From NCBI GenBank assembly GCA_021234155.1, contig JAJEKV010000008.1, positions 9,390,445 to 9,454,444 of the forward strand: a DNA stretch of 64,000 nucleotides, in the 5' to 3' direction. The stretch is from Isoetes taiwanensis. Taxonomy: Eukaryota > Streptophyta > Lycopodiopsida > Isoetales > Isoetaceae. Positions 11,641-21,465 of the stretch are shown piece after piece; position 1 is the first letter of the stretch, and each line of letters starts with the position of its first letter. Position numbers and translations under genes: made by a program. The notes under the pieces are model-generated. The model saw only the letters and a program-made list of their open reading frames with translations, was not told where the DNA came from and did not search any database.

Positions 11641-13290
11641 TTATCTTTTCACAGGTTACGGGACAGACTGCGGCAGCTGGGAACCCCCCTTGACTTGCAA
11701 AATGCAGTATATAGGCTATACGAGGCATGCTCGGGTCGTATCACATCGTCAGGACAACCGGTAATCAGTAGTATTGGAGTGCGTAAGGGTTGCCCCCTCT
11801 CCCCCACACTCTTTGGCCTATACATTGACCAGCTGGAAGATTGGCTCTCTGAACATGGAGGGGCAGGCGCCCATCTCATGCATCACACAATCCGGCAACT
11901 CATATATGCTGATGATGTCAACCTCTTGGCCTACACTCCAGAGGATATGCAACGTCACCTGGATGCTCTTGACACTTTTTGCCGATTCACTGGCATGCGA
12001 GTTAACTTGGCCAAAACTAGAGTGCTGCTAGTTTCATCATCCCGTCAGCCAAGGCTTCCCTCATTCACTTACCAGAAGATGTAGAGGTGGGTCCGACTTA
12101 TAAGTACTTGGGGATCGAGTTCTCTGCTACCACCCACTGGGATGCTGCCATCAGGTTGCGGGTCACGGCGGGTTAGTTGCGGGTCACGGCGGGTTAGAAA
12201 GCACTATATGCCATGCAGAACAACAGCCACAAGGCAGAGTTGTATGCCTGGGCCACCAGTCACACTTGTTTCGGGCCTTGGTCGAGCCGGTCCTCTTGTA
12301 TGGGGCAGAAGTGTGGGGCCCGGTGATATCCCTCAACACCTGGAATGACCTTGAGCAGGTGCAGAAAGCCTTCTTGGCACGAGCCCTTGGAGTAAAGTCC
12401 ACAGTTCTATACCAGATCCTACTCCAGGAGACAGGTTTTCTACCTTTTCAACGGGCTGCATTGGAACGCCATCTCATTTACTTCCAGAAGATGTCGCTAT
12501 GGGTGATACACGTTTGCCCAACCTTGCTTTGACCATGGCGATGGGTCCCCAACGCCTCAAAGCCTGCTGGAAGGACAAGCAAGCTCAGTGGTTCTCACGC
12601 TGGGGTGTACAAGCAAACAAATGCGTACATGTAAGGACAAAGAAAGATCACAAGGCACTCAAGCTGTACCTAGATGCTACTTTCCTTCGCAAGCTTTGGG
12701 ATGCAGATGCTCTGACGCACGTTAAACTGGCACACTATCAGCAGTAAGTCAATCCTAGGCTCATGAGAGGCCCATACTTGTACACCCATTTGCCCATGAA
12801 GAAGCGCAGACTTATAGCTTCCATTCGCACGGGTGCACATCGTCTCCGCATTGAGACAGGACGTTGGGCTCGAGAAGCATGGGAGGAAAGGCTTTGCCAG
12901 TGTTGCCACCAGGGCGCCATTGAGGATGAATGTCATGCCCTCCAGATCTGCCCAGCATTTGCCCATATCCGAGAGCAATATGTTCGATTACTAGTGCCTG
13001 GCCAACCGTTGCATGAGTTATTGAATACGACGTCAGTGGGTTTGTTGGGGTCATACCTCCAAGAGGTTATGGATGCACGCACTCAGTTATGTCCTCTGGG
13101 ACAGCATTGAACTGTCTTATACAATTGTACAGCATGCCAACATACTTATTACTGCTAAGGTTTTTCCCTCGAAAACCCTTCGGGGCAGGGGTTTTTTAAT
13201 CCTGACAGTAATACGCTTGCTGCTCTCTTTTTGTTTGGGTCCCATAGGCCAATCGGTCTCTGTGAACGATAAAAAATCTATTCTAGTCTA
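11641..13290 (+). pseudogene. non-LTR retrotransposon (LINE), 5'-truncated, RT to 3' tail
   Basis: The first frame (about 11654-12084) holds the reverse transcriptase palm: GVRKGCPLSPTLFGLYIDQL and the catalytic box YADDVNLLAY. After a frameshift near 12080 the thumb region follows (YKYLGIEFS, then LLYGAEVWGP, then NTWNDLEQVQKAFLARALGVK in part). The C-terminal part has a Cys/His cluster (CQCCHQGAIEDECHALQICP) typical of LINE tails. Breaks include a 21-bp tandem duplication carrying TAG (12155-12196), a frameshift near 12490 and a TAA at 12747. The 3' end near 13240-13290 (GGGTCCCATAGGCC, then GAACGATAAAAAATC) matches the tails at 27.86, 39.1 and 52.73 kb. Endonuclease and ORF1 are absent. 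Dead copy. Confidence 0.88.
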
Positions 13291-13299
13291 TTAAATTAA

Positions 13300-13395
13300 T
13301 GCCTGGTCTTGTGGTTGGAATGGGGGGTTTGAGGGGCAATGGCCAGGGTTCAAATTCTCCAAATAACATAAAGACTTTTCAAAGCCTCTCCCTAA
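13300..13395 (+). repeat. possible tRNA-derived SINE fragment
   Basis: A box-A-like word (TGGTCTTGTGGTTGGAATG) and a B-box-like word (GGGTTCAAATTC at about 13348-13359) stand at tRNA-like spacing, directly after the LINE tail. A related arrangement sits on the minus strand at 3205-3285. This rests on two short words only. Confidence 0.35.
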
Positions 13396-13413
13396 AATTG
13401 GTTGAAAATGCCA

Positions 13414-13870
13414 ATGCATGCATGTAACACGAGCCTTAGGATCTTGGATCAAGTATCGGGATCAATCTGCAACGCTCAGGATTCAATGCATGCATGCAAC
13501 ACGAGCCTTAGGATCTTGGATCAAGGACCAAGATCAATCTGACTTCAACGCTCAGGATCAAGAACAACCTGGAATGTATGAAGGATTGATAATTAAGATC
13601 AGGAACAACCTGGACCGTAGGATCTATTATATATAATTCCCAAAGCCATGTGCACCGTTTGATATATCCCCACGTGAGCCGTATAAAAAGGTTTGATGGA
13701 AAAGGTTTTTGATTTTTCCTAAGATTTTGGTGTCCAAGGCATGCATGCAACACGAGCCTTAGGATCTTGGATCAAGGATCATGGTCATAGACTGTAGTAC
13801 CAGGCCCAAGCATGCAACATGAGCCTTAGGATCTTGGATCAAGGATTAAGATCAATCTGGACCGTAGGAT
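13414..13870 (+). repeat. interspersed direct repeats of about 45 bp
   Basis: Four copies of a block built on GCATGCAACACGAGCCTTAG plus GATCTTGGATCAAGGAT lie at about 13414-13470, 13485-13549, 13738-13784 and 13810-13870. Most copies carry GATCAATCTG downstream, and the last leads into GGACCGTAGGAT, which also occurs at 13611. The spacing is irregular (roughly 70, 250 and 70 bp). No coding content is recognised. Confidence 0.8.
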
Positions 13871-15403
13871 CACGTAGGATATATCTAATGCAGGATAGCT
13901 TAGAGAATATAAATAGTGGTTCAGATACCGAGAATGAAGGATCCTCCCACAATGAAGAAGACTTAAACTGGCAGCAGGTTAAATTCAAGAAGAGAGGCAG
14001 AGGCCAAAAAAAAATCTATTCTGGTCCCATTAGAGTAAGTTAATTAACTCCAGTCTAGAACTGTGAAAAGAAGATATATGTAAGTAGGTTATCATTACAT
14101 TGGAAATAGGGTTGCAACTGCTTTGGGCAACATTCGCTTTGTGAGTTTGCATAAATAAAAAACAAACAATTGGTCTCCATACTATGATAGTTTTTTTAAT
14201 GTTTCCAAATTGTGCTTGGGTTATCCAAGGTTGTCTGTTTTGTAAGTTTTAACAACTATGAACATTTTGTGCAAACCAACCACCCAAACACCATCTTTAA
14301 GAGCAAAAAGTGCCACACTTGATCCTCATTAAATAATTCAAACTTTTCCGTATGTGTAATTTGTGACCATCAATAATCTGCATCTTTGTAGTCAATGTTG
14401 CGAAACTTAATGTGACCTTCACAAAATAGACAAATAGCAAATATGTTTGACAATATGGTCAAATGATGACCAATATCTCTGGTGGAACCTTAAAGGATTG
14501 CGAAATCCAAGATTTGTGAATTGAAAGCAACTTTTTGTTGCACATGCTGAGGTAGATTTTGAGCGATAATTTGAACATTTACAAATTCACCTTGAAAACC
14601 TGGCAACAATGATCACCTTTTATATCCTAATTGTTTCACAAAAATAAAAAACATGTCAGCCTTGCCGTAATGGTAGGGTCCTATTGCTGCACACGTGGCA
14701 TCGATCCCTTACCGATTATTCTTCCACTTAAAGACAATGAAGAAAGGCAAAATGCATGTTCTATCCTGCCCAAGCACGACAACATATTTTTTAAGAAATA
14801 GTTGCTAAGCTAGGTAACGTCGAATATCATAACTAGTTGATATTAGAATGTTTGGTTGATTATAAGTGAAAATATTATGCTCTTTATGACAAATTTTGAA
14901 TAGGTCATATATTTGGGAAGAAGATGTCAGTCTATCATGCAAAAGCAAACAAACCAAATCCCTTATCCAACCAATCCCTAGGATTGGGGCAAATCGATAG
15001 CGTCTTGACATCTTGTTTTTTTGGACACTGTGGCGTATATTTCAGCATCAATTTTTATACGAATCTTCTTTCATGGTATTCACATATGTATGGAGACAAC
15101 GTGAAGTTGAGGCATGTTAGCTTAATGCATGTGTGGTGGTTGTGGAGCAGCACCATGAACTAAGTTTTTTCCAAAGAAAGGGAAGATTGACGAGGGGTAT
15201 GTAGTAGAGTGACTATGTTGTAGGTGTGGAATGGATTGGAATGGTTTGATTGTTGTAGTATGGCTGGGTTTTTTGTTTTGAAGTGATATTGAACTAGTAA
15301 GGCACTAGGGTGGGTAAAAATTAGGGCAGAGAAAATGAGTGATGGATTTTGATACACAGTGTCGTGCAAAGCTGCTTGAGGGGCAGAAAGAGCAGGTGGC
15401 ATT
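13871..15403. other. gene-free stretch upstream of the oleosin promoter
   Basis: A short plus-strand frame at 13888-14043 begins MQDSLENINSGSDTENEG and ends in a basic KKRGRGQKK patch; it could be the start of a LINE ORF1 but is not supported beyond that. At 14654-14720 a weak tRNA-like block contains a G-box-like CACACGTGGC. Otherwise AT-rich and without recognisable features. Confidence 0.35.
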
Positions 15404-15450
15404 TGCATGCAATGCATGCATGCATGAAACCCTATTTATAACTCTATAAG
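15404..15450 (+). promoter_or_regulatory. RY (CATGCA) cluster and TATA box of the oleosin gene
   Basis: Overlapping CATGCA/TGCATG words fill 15404-15426, giving several RY elements. TATTTATA follows at 15433-15440 and a second TATA-like word, CTATAAG, at 15444-15450, about 100 bp before the ATG. RY elements are the known binding sites of B3 factors of the ABI3/FUS3/LEC2 group, which switch on seed or spore storage genes. The match of site and downstream gene makes this an easy promoter call, although expression itself is inferred. Confidence 0.8.
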
Positions 15451-15542
15451 CCCATGTCTCCTTACAGCGCCAAAAATCTCCCTCTCTGCATTTGCATTGC
15501 ATTTATCTAATACTAATACATTGAAGCTCGGAGCTTGGAGCT

Positions 15543-16037
15543 ATGGCGGAGCAGGGGCGCAGAGCAGTGGGCCGGATGCAGGAAACGGGCGTGAGGGCTC
15601 AGGAACAGGCGCAGGGGGTTTTGCAAAAGGCATGGCAGAAGGCGCCTAATTCTCGCCAAGTGATCGGCCTTGTTACTCTCCTAACGGCTGCCGGAATCGC
15701 CCTAGGTATTGGTGGCATGCTGCTTGTCGGAACTATTATAGCTTTTGCAGTCGGTACCCCTGTTTTCCTCTTCTTTAGCCCTGTTCTTGTGCCTTTAGGT
15801 ATCGTGCTTTTCCTTATCGCCACAGGGGTTTTGTCTTTTGGTGGTGTTGTTGTTGCTACCCTTTCATTTTTGGGCTGGGTTTATAACTATTTCAAGGGCA
15901 GACATCCTATCGGATCTGATAGCCTTGACGCTGCTAGACATAGGCTTGTAGATGCTGCTTCTCATGCTAAAGAAAAGGCTCAGGATTTGACTGGATATTT
16001 GCAACAGAAAGCTACAGAGGCTGCTCCTGGAGCTTAA
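15543..16037 (+). CDS. OLE: oleosin
   Basis: Structural protein of the oil-body surface, where its hairpin dips into the triacylglycerol core and keeps droplets apart. The 164-residue frame is intronless. Residues 1-37 are amphipathic, and about 38-112 form a long uncharged stretch. The proline knot PX5SPX3P sits at residues 73-84 (PVFLFFSPVLVP). Residues 113-164 form an amphipathic tail with alternating Arg/Lys/Asp/Glu. Length and three-part layout are normal for the family. The ATG at 15543 follows a TATA box by about 100 bp and there is no better upstream start. The short tail makes it a low-molecular-weight type. A pollen-specific or spore form cannot be excluded, but the RY cluster favours seed or spore maturation control. 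Confidence 0.97.
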   Translation: MAEQGRRAVGRMQETGVRAQEQAQGVLQKAWQKAPNSRQVIGLVTLLTAAGIALGIGGMLLVGTIIAFAVGTPVFLFFSPVLVPLGIVLFLIATGVLSFGGVVVATLSFLGWVYNYFKGRHPIGSDSLDAARHRLVDAASHAKEKAQDLTGYLQQKATEAAPGA

Positions 16038-17257
16038 ATTTTGCTTGGTTTGCTTCATTGGCGAGACTTAAGTTGTGAAGTCGAATAAAAAGTATGGAGT
16101 TTATTATTATTTCCTCTATGTTGTATGGAAGCAGTATAGTAAGTTTCGTTGGAGATATTTATATGCTGTTCTGTCCTGCAAGTTTCTGTGCCACATTGTT
16201 CTTTGTAATGTTCGGAAGGGTTTTAGTGTGATGGATTCATGCAGATCAATGAAATGAGTTTTGGCTTTGTAACATTCAAAGGTCAGGTAGCCTTTTAACT
16301 AATTGCTCTACAAATAAGTTTAAGTCATTTAATGTCTTACTTCGTTAAAATCAGTGTACTCTACGTTTCGTAGCTGAGGGTATTTATTCGTGGGTGATTC
16401 TTTGTTGTTGAAGCCTTTAAAAGATGGACTCTTGGGTAAATTTTTTTTGGGTGGTTTGGCCTACGGTCCATTAATTTTCATTTTTGACTTGTCTTGGGAT
16501 TTTCATTCTCTGAGACGATTAAATCAATCGGCCAATTTTCATTTTTGACTTGTCTTGAGATTGTCATTCTCTCTATTTTCCATACTCTCTATTTTCAAGT
16601 ATTATAGAAATGAAAGTGAGACGATTGATTTATTCAATCGGGGCAATGGGGAAGTGGGTGTATGGGCTAGGACAGCGGTTGGCACCCTTTGAGTATGGGG
16701 AGAGGGCCTATGAAAATTTACCTAGGTTAATGGGTTTATGTTAGTAGTGGGCTTATTAAGTGGAAAAGTGGTGAAATAGAAGTAACACTCTTTTTGAGCA
16801 GATTATGAAAAATAACCTTCGAGGTTGGCACCCTCTCAAGGTGGGGGAAGGTCTGAGAGTGTAGGTTAATGGGTATATGCCCAATCTCTTTTTTTTTTCC
16901 CCCCTCATTTGGTGGAAAAGTGGTGAAGAGGAAGTTAACCCTCTTTTTGAGTACGAAATTTTTAAGACCTTGAAATTATAGGGTTAATCAGCCCGTTTTT
17001 ATAACCCGAAATTTCAAGGTCATTTTTAGTTGATTTTCAAGGTCATTTTGAAGGTCATTTTTAGAAAACATTGCTCATTGCAGAAATATTACTCATTACA
17101 GAAAACATTGCTCATTGCAAAAACATTGCTCATTACAGAAAACATTGCACATTGAAAAGCTTCCAGAAAATTCAGTTCAACTGTCAACAGAAAATTCAGT
17201 TCAACTTCAACAGAAAATTCAGTTCATTTCAACAGAAAATTCAGTTCAACTGTCAGT
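16038..17257. other. 3' flank of oleosin and repeats
   Basis: AATAAA-like words near 16083 may direct polyadenylation. A block of about 57 bp beginning ATTTTCATTTTTGACTTGTC is tandemly duplicated at about 16476-16570. At 16966-17021 an imperfect hairpin has 20-bp arms (GACCTTGAAATTATAGGGTTA against TAACCCGAAATTTCAAGGTC). From about 17060 to 17260 there is a run of simple direct repeats, first ATTGCTCATTACAGAAAAC variants and then CAGAAAATTCAGTTCAAC variants. Confidence 0.65.
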
Positions 17258-19564
17258 TCAAGTGCTGTGCAAGTTCTTCAGAAGATCAGAAACTTTGCTA
17301 GGATTGTCACAGGTAATAAACACACAACCAGAAAACATAGCGCCAACGAAATTCTGTCCACCTACATTACTAACTGAATTCCCCTTCGTGACATTATAAT
17401 GTCTGCCATGTAATGCTTTTCTAGTCAGAGGATCTGCCCTCATCAGCTTATTCACAATACCTTCGTCACAATACCTTCGTCGATAAAATCATACTCATCA
17501 TGTATCTGCTTATCCTTCTGCGCTAATTCCGTATTCTCTTTCCCAGCCAAACAAACAACCTGAAACAGACACATTCAAAACCAGAAACTGATTGAAAATT
17601 AAAAATCAATTAAATAACATTACCTGTTCTTCACACTTGTAGAACATTCGCCTTCTATAGCACCATTATCTTCAGAATTCATACCAGCGACAGTTGAAGA
17701 TGACACAACCACCTGCTAGACAACATTAAACTATAAATATTCAATGAAAAAAGATTGTTTCAATAAAAAATCTTCACGGTACCTGCTTGGGAACAGCAAG
17801 CCCATTTGGAACACGATCATCTTGCACTCCAAATAAGACCTTCCGCTTACTATTCATTTGCTCGCCAAGGACCTCATTATACACTCGAAGCTTCCCATTA
17901 TCATCAACAGGCTTTGATAGAATAGACATAGCTGTGCCGACTTGAACTTCTTTGCTCCTGTCATATCTAATTACAAACAAAGTCAATGAAGATAAAAAAA
18001 TAACCTAACAATAATAAAAAAAAATGATAAAAAGGGAGAAAACCTTACTTGCGATAGCCGTCAAGCGTGTTATGACCTGTAACCTGCATCCCCACTTCAG
18101 CTGGCACACCAGCCAATGCCAATCGCGTCACCAAAGTCATGCGTCCAGGTTTATTGCAAATGTCGGCATTAACGGTCTGACCCATCACTTAGCCATTTCG
18201 TAACCTGATTTGTGCCAACCCTTTGCTTATGGTACCAAACCTACAACAGATCTAACAAGTAAAGATCTAAAGCAAAAAAACAAAAAGACGAATCAAACAG
18301 CAACTTACATTACTGCATGCATTATCGATCGCAGTCAAGAATAGTGCGCCCTCCGTCTTATCCTCAGCCCCAAACTGCCTTGAAGGTAAATGCCTCACAT
18401 ACTATTTGTAGGTGAACACGAAATCTTCCTCATAACTCCACACTGGATCCCTAAAATGATGGTCTTCAAAACGCGTAGCAGAAGGATTATAATTCTTGCT
18501 GCAACTCGCCACTCTCACTAATCTCCAAGGAAAATTGATACACCTTTAAATTCCAAATCTCCTTAACTGCCCTGATCCCAAACCTGCTACAGATATAAAA
18601 ACAAAGACATTTTTGGCAACCCCTAGGATGATAAATTTGATGATCAACATCTCCGAGCAGGTCATCTCCTTAACTGCCCTGATCCCAAACCTGCTACAGA
18701 TATAAAAACAAAGACGTTTTTGGCAACCCCTAGGATGATAAGTTTGATGATCAACATCTCCGAGCAGGTCATTCTCAACACTGAAGGGAATAACAGGTGC
18801 TTTCTTCTTCTTCCCCTTAACTCCAAGTAACCTCGATCTTCTAACAACTATTACAAAGGCATATGTACTTTTTTTAAAGACATCTGACTTTAAGATATTG
18901 AATGGACGCTCCTCGATACCAGTCTAACCAACTCTAACCTCTTGTTTTTTTCTTAAAATCCTGCCAAATATCCTATACAAGACACTAAGACTGCAAAAAA
19001 AACAAATAATCTATGAGATAAACTACCCTAAATCCTAACAGAAATCTGACCCTAAAGACTTAAACAACTTAACAAATTAAACAACTTAAACAAATTACAG
19101 TACCTTCTTGATAGATAAACCTCCTTGTTCCTTTTCTTGATCTGCAGCATAAACTTCATGAGCATGTCAGCCAGTTCAACCGAAGGAATCTCTTCAATTG
19201 GTATCCTGCAATCAAAGCCAAACCGTGATCTCCAACTATCAAATCTCCTTCTAGCCCATTTAGTTAACCCTTTAGAGCCATCCCTGCCTCCCCCTTCTGC
19301 TTCTTTGATCAGATTCGGGTCCAAAGCAAAGAACTCGTCCTTATCATCACCAGCTTGATCTTCTTGAAACCAGGACTCATTCTGGATTTCTGCAACAAAG
19401 TTATCAAGCTTTGGGCCTTGAAATTTATTTAACAGACCGTCAATATCTTCAAAGGCATCATCCAAAGATTCAGATGCAACAGCAGGTAAAAGGTTAACCC
19501 CACAAGCTTCCTGAGTTGCATTTAGCTCAAACCTAGAGTCCAGACCACTTGCACACACGTCCAT
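17258..19564 (-). pseudogene. Crypton/DUF3504-like tyrosine recombinase gene, broken
   Basis: Exons on the minus strand: 19104-19564 (start MDVCASG), 18309-18990, 18049-18240, 17783-17966, 17624-17712 and 17258-17559. The first has an acidic region, then the core-binding-like LTKWARRRFDSWRSRFGF and VELADMLMKFMLQIKKRNK. The second reads LLGVKGKKKKAPVI and, after the duplication, FGIRAVKEIWNLKVYQFSLE. The third has the catalytic signature: GRMTLVTRLALAGVP, then QVTGHNTLDGYRKY. Arg, the TGH His and Tyr are present, but the His of the HxxR box is Lys. Breaks: TAG at 18924-18926 and 18402-18404, a 107-bp tandem duplication (18559-18772), two frameshifts, and a 14-bp duplication at 17452-17479. Family members cut and rejoin DNA through the Tyr. 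It lies about 340 bp downstream of a DIRS-like Gag. It could be its own transposon, a former host gene, or part of that element. Confidence 0.72.
18559..18772. repeat. 107-bp tandem duplication inside the recombinase exon
   Basis: 18559-18665 and 18666-18772 match at 105 of 107 positions (A/G differences at ACATTTTTGG versus ACGTTTTTGG and ATAAATTTG versus ATAAGTTTG). As 107 is not a multiple of three, the copy shifts the frame. Reading through only one copy restores a smooth recombinase-like protein. Confidence 0.93.
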
Positions 19565-19907
19565 GCTATAAAACACAGAAAATAAAACAATAAAGCACTT
19601 CATTCCAGCCATTTCTTCAAGATAGGTGATCTTACTCCACTACTTCTTTAGAAAGGCGAATCTGCGAGAAAAGAAACGTTAGAAAAGAAAAAAAATTGAA
19701 ACACTAACTAATGGAAGGAGATGCAAGGAGATGCCCTCGCACAGACAAGGTGGCATAGTAGGAATGGAGAGCCACGGGATCAAAAGGGAGATGGGGTAAA
19801 GGAGAGGTAAAAACTTGGCAATCTGCAAAAAAAGACCCGTCAGAAAACAATATCTTTTATTAATGATCAAAAGTAGATACAACACATAGAAGAACAACTA
19901 AAATGGC

Positions 19908-20711
19908 TCAAGAAGACCAAGGCTGAGGCAATCCAGGTGGAGGAAGGGCCGGGTGATGTGGCTGCGGAGGAAAAGCCATTAACGAAGTGGGGTTGAGAGG
20001 CACATATTGAGGAAATGGGGGAGAAAAAGGAGGGACGGCGTTATGGAGGAACTGGCGACGAAAACAATTGTCGGCAGTGTGGCGAAAACGACCACAAAAA
20101 GTACAACGAAGGGTGAAGGGATTGACAGGGGAAGAAGCAGAAGAAGAGAAAGTAGCAGAGGAAGGGTATAGCGAAGTGTGAGCACGAGAGGCACGCTTCT
20201 CTTGGGCGAATTTCTTAGCCTGATGCAGGCGTTTGGACTCGTCCGAAGAAAAATTCAAACTAGGGGACTCGCTAAATTGCAAAGCGACGTCGTAGCCATG
20301 TTGATCAGCAATAAGGACAAATTTCATCTCCTGATCTGCCAGACGCTTACCTTCTTCCACCATCTGCAGCACATCGTCCGGAATGGCGTCCCTCAACATA
20401 GCAAGGCGGCCATGAATCCATCGAAACCGAGTGTCCATAGCAGACGCAAACTCGTAGTAATGCCACATGGAGTCGCGGTCAAAAGAAGGTGTAGGGCGGG
20501 CAGCCCGCTCTCGAATGTCCTGCTGGAGATGCTCAAGTTGGGTCTGAACTGGCAACTGCTGGGTCATCGATGTCTGGAGTGCCTGGAGTGTGGCCCGCTG
20601 CTGTTGAAGCTCATGCAGTAATTGGGTATACTCAGGAGAAACCGGAGCGGAAGAAGCGGGCAAGGCCGAGGCAGAAGATGCGTGGGGCAGAGAAGAGAAA
20701 AGAGGAGCCAT
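19908..20711 (-). CDS. DIRS-like Gag with zinc knuckle
   Basis: A 267-residue open frame. A Ser/Ala/Pro-rich head is followed by a Gln/Leu coiled coil (about 28-65). A middle helical part carries IADQHGYDVALQF and then DESKRLHQAKKFAQEKRAS, the pattern known from Gag proteins of DIRS-type retroelements. A CCHC knuckle, CTFCGRFRHTADNC (CX2CX4HX4C), lies at about 204-217, and the tail is Pro-rich. Such proteins bind the element RNA and assemble particles. A Ser-rich frame from 20968 in another phase (MPSIASTSRSSPS) may be a frameshifted N-terminal part. AATAAA lies just after the stop (near 19860). No reverse transcriptase is seen near it. The match to DIRS rather than to an LTR element rests on the middle pattern and on the inverted ends of relatives at 48-54 kb. 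Confidence 0.66.
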   Translation of the reverse strand: MAPLFSSLPHASSASALPASSAPVSPEYTQLLHELQQQRATLQALQTSMTQQLPVQTQLEHLQQDIRERAARPTPSFDRDSMWHYYEFASAMDTRFRWIHGRLAMLRDAIPDDVLQMVEEGKRLADQEMKFVLIADQHGYDVALQFSESPSLNFSSDESKRLHQAKKFAQEKRASRAHTSLYPSSATFSSSASSPVNPFTLRCTFCGRFRHTADNCFRRQFLHNAVPPFSPPFPQYVPLNPTSLMAFPPQPHHPALPPPGLPQPWSS

Positions 20712-21227
20712 CTGAGTGGGAGAAGCAGAGGCGGCGGCACCGGCAGGAGAAAAGAAAGGAGCAGCAAAAGCCGAGGGGGACCAAAACGAAAAAGTAGACG
20801 AAACAGAAGCAGGGAGGCAGGGGGAGAAAGGGAACTGGGATCCGAAGAGTCCAGTTCAAGCGAGAGGGAAGCTTCACGTTGACGAGGGGAACCAGCAGTG
20901 CGAGCGAGCCGTGGGGGAGAAAGCGAAGCCGAAGGAGAAGAGCGGGAAGTGCTTGCAATGGACGGCATCAGCTCAATGACCTGAAAAAAAGAAGAACATT
21001 AGAGAACAAAAACAATGGAAAGAAAAGGGTGCCAGCCACGATACGGGAAAAAAAAGTCGCCCCCACAAAAACAAGATAAACCCGCCACGATGACGAATCT
21101 AATGAGGCGCCCCGGCATGCCAACGAGAACGGCAACAAGGTGACGAAAAACAAACCATGTTAATGCGTACAACGTACAAATGCAGCCCAGAGCGATGCAA
21201 TCCTCCAAGGAGTACAGAATAATGAAG

Positions 21228-21465
21228 AGCCCGATACATAGACAGTCAGATGACACTTGGAAGGTCCCATATGAATGCAGATCACAGACTTATGTCCGTG
21301 GAGATTTTTCTCATTTGAATACAGATTATGGACTGAAGTCCGTGGATGTGTTTTGGAAGTTCATATATGAATGCAGATCACGGACTTATGTCCGTGGAGA
21401 TTTTTCTCATGTGAATACAGATTACGGACTGAAGTCTGTGGATGTGTAGCCCGATACATAGACAA
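21228..21465. repeat. tandem pair of about 97 bp with small hairpins
   Basis: Two copies (about 21260-21352 and 21357-21447) contain ATGAATGCAGATCACGGACT and further shared words. Each carries two hairpin words, ACGGACTTATGTCCGT and GGACTGAAGTCC. The pair is bracketed by a direct repeat AGCCCGATACATAGACA at 21228 and 21449. Confidence 0.8.

Noticed and set aside
15599-15823. Antisense frame inside the oleosin gene
   Set aside because: Shadow of a real gene; no motifs.
20564-20968. Second Gag-related frame
   Set aside because: Its first 45 residues could be a frameshifted Gag head, but the rest is Leu-rich noise. Not listed as a gene of its own.
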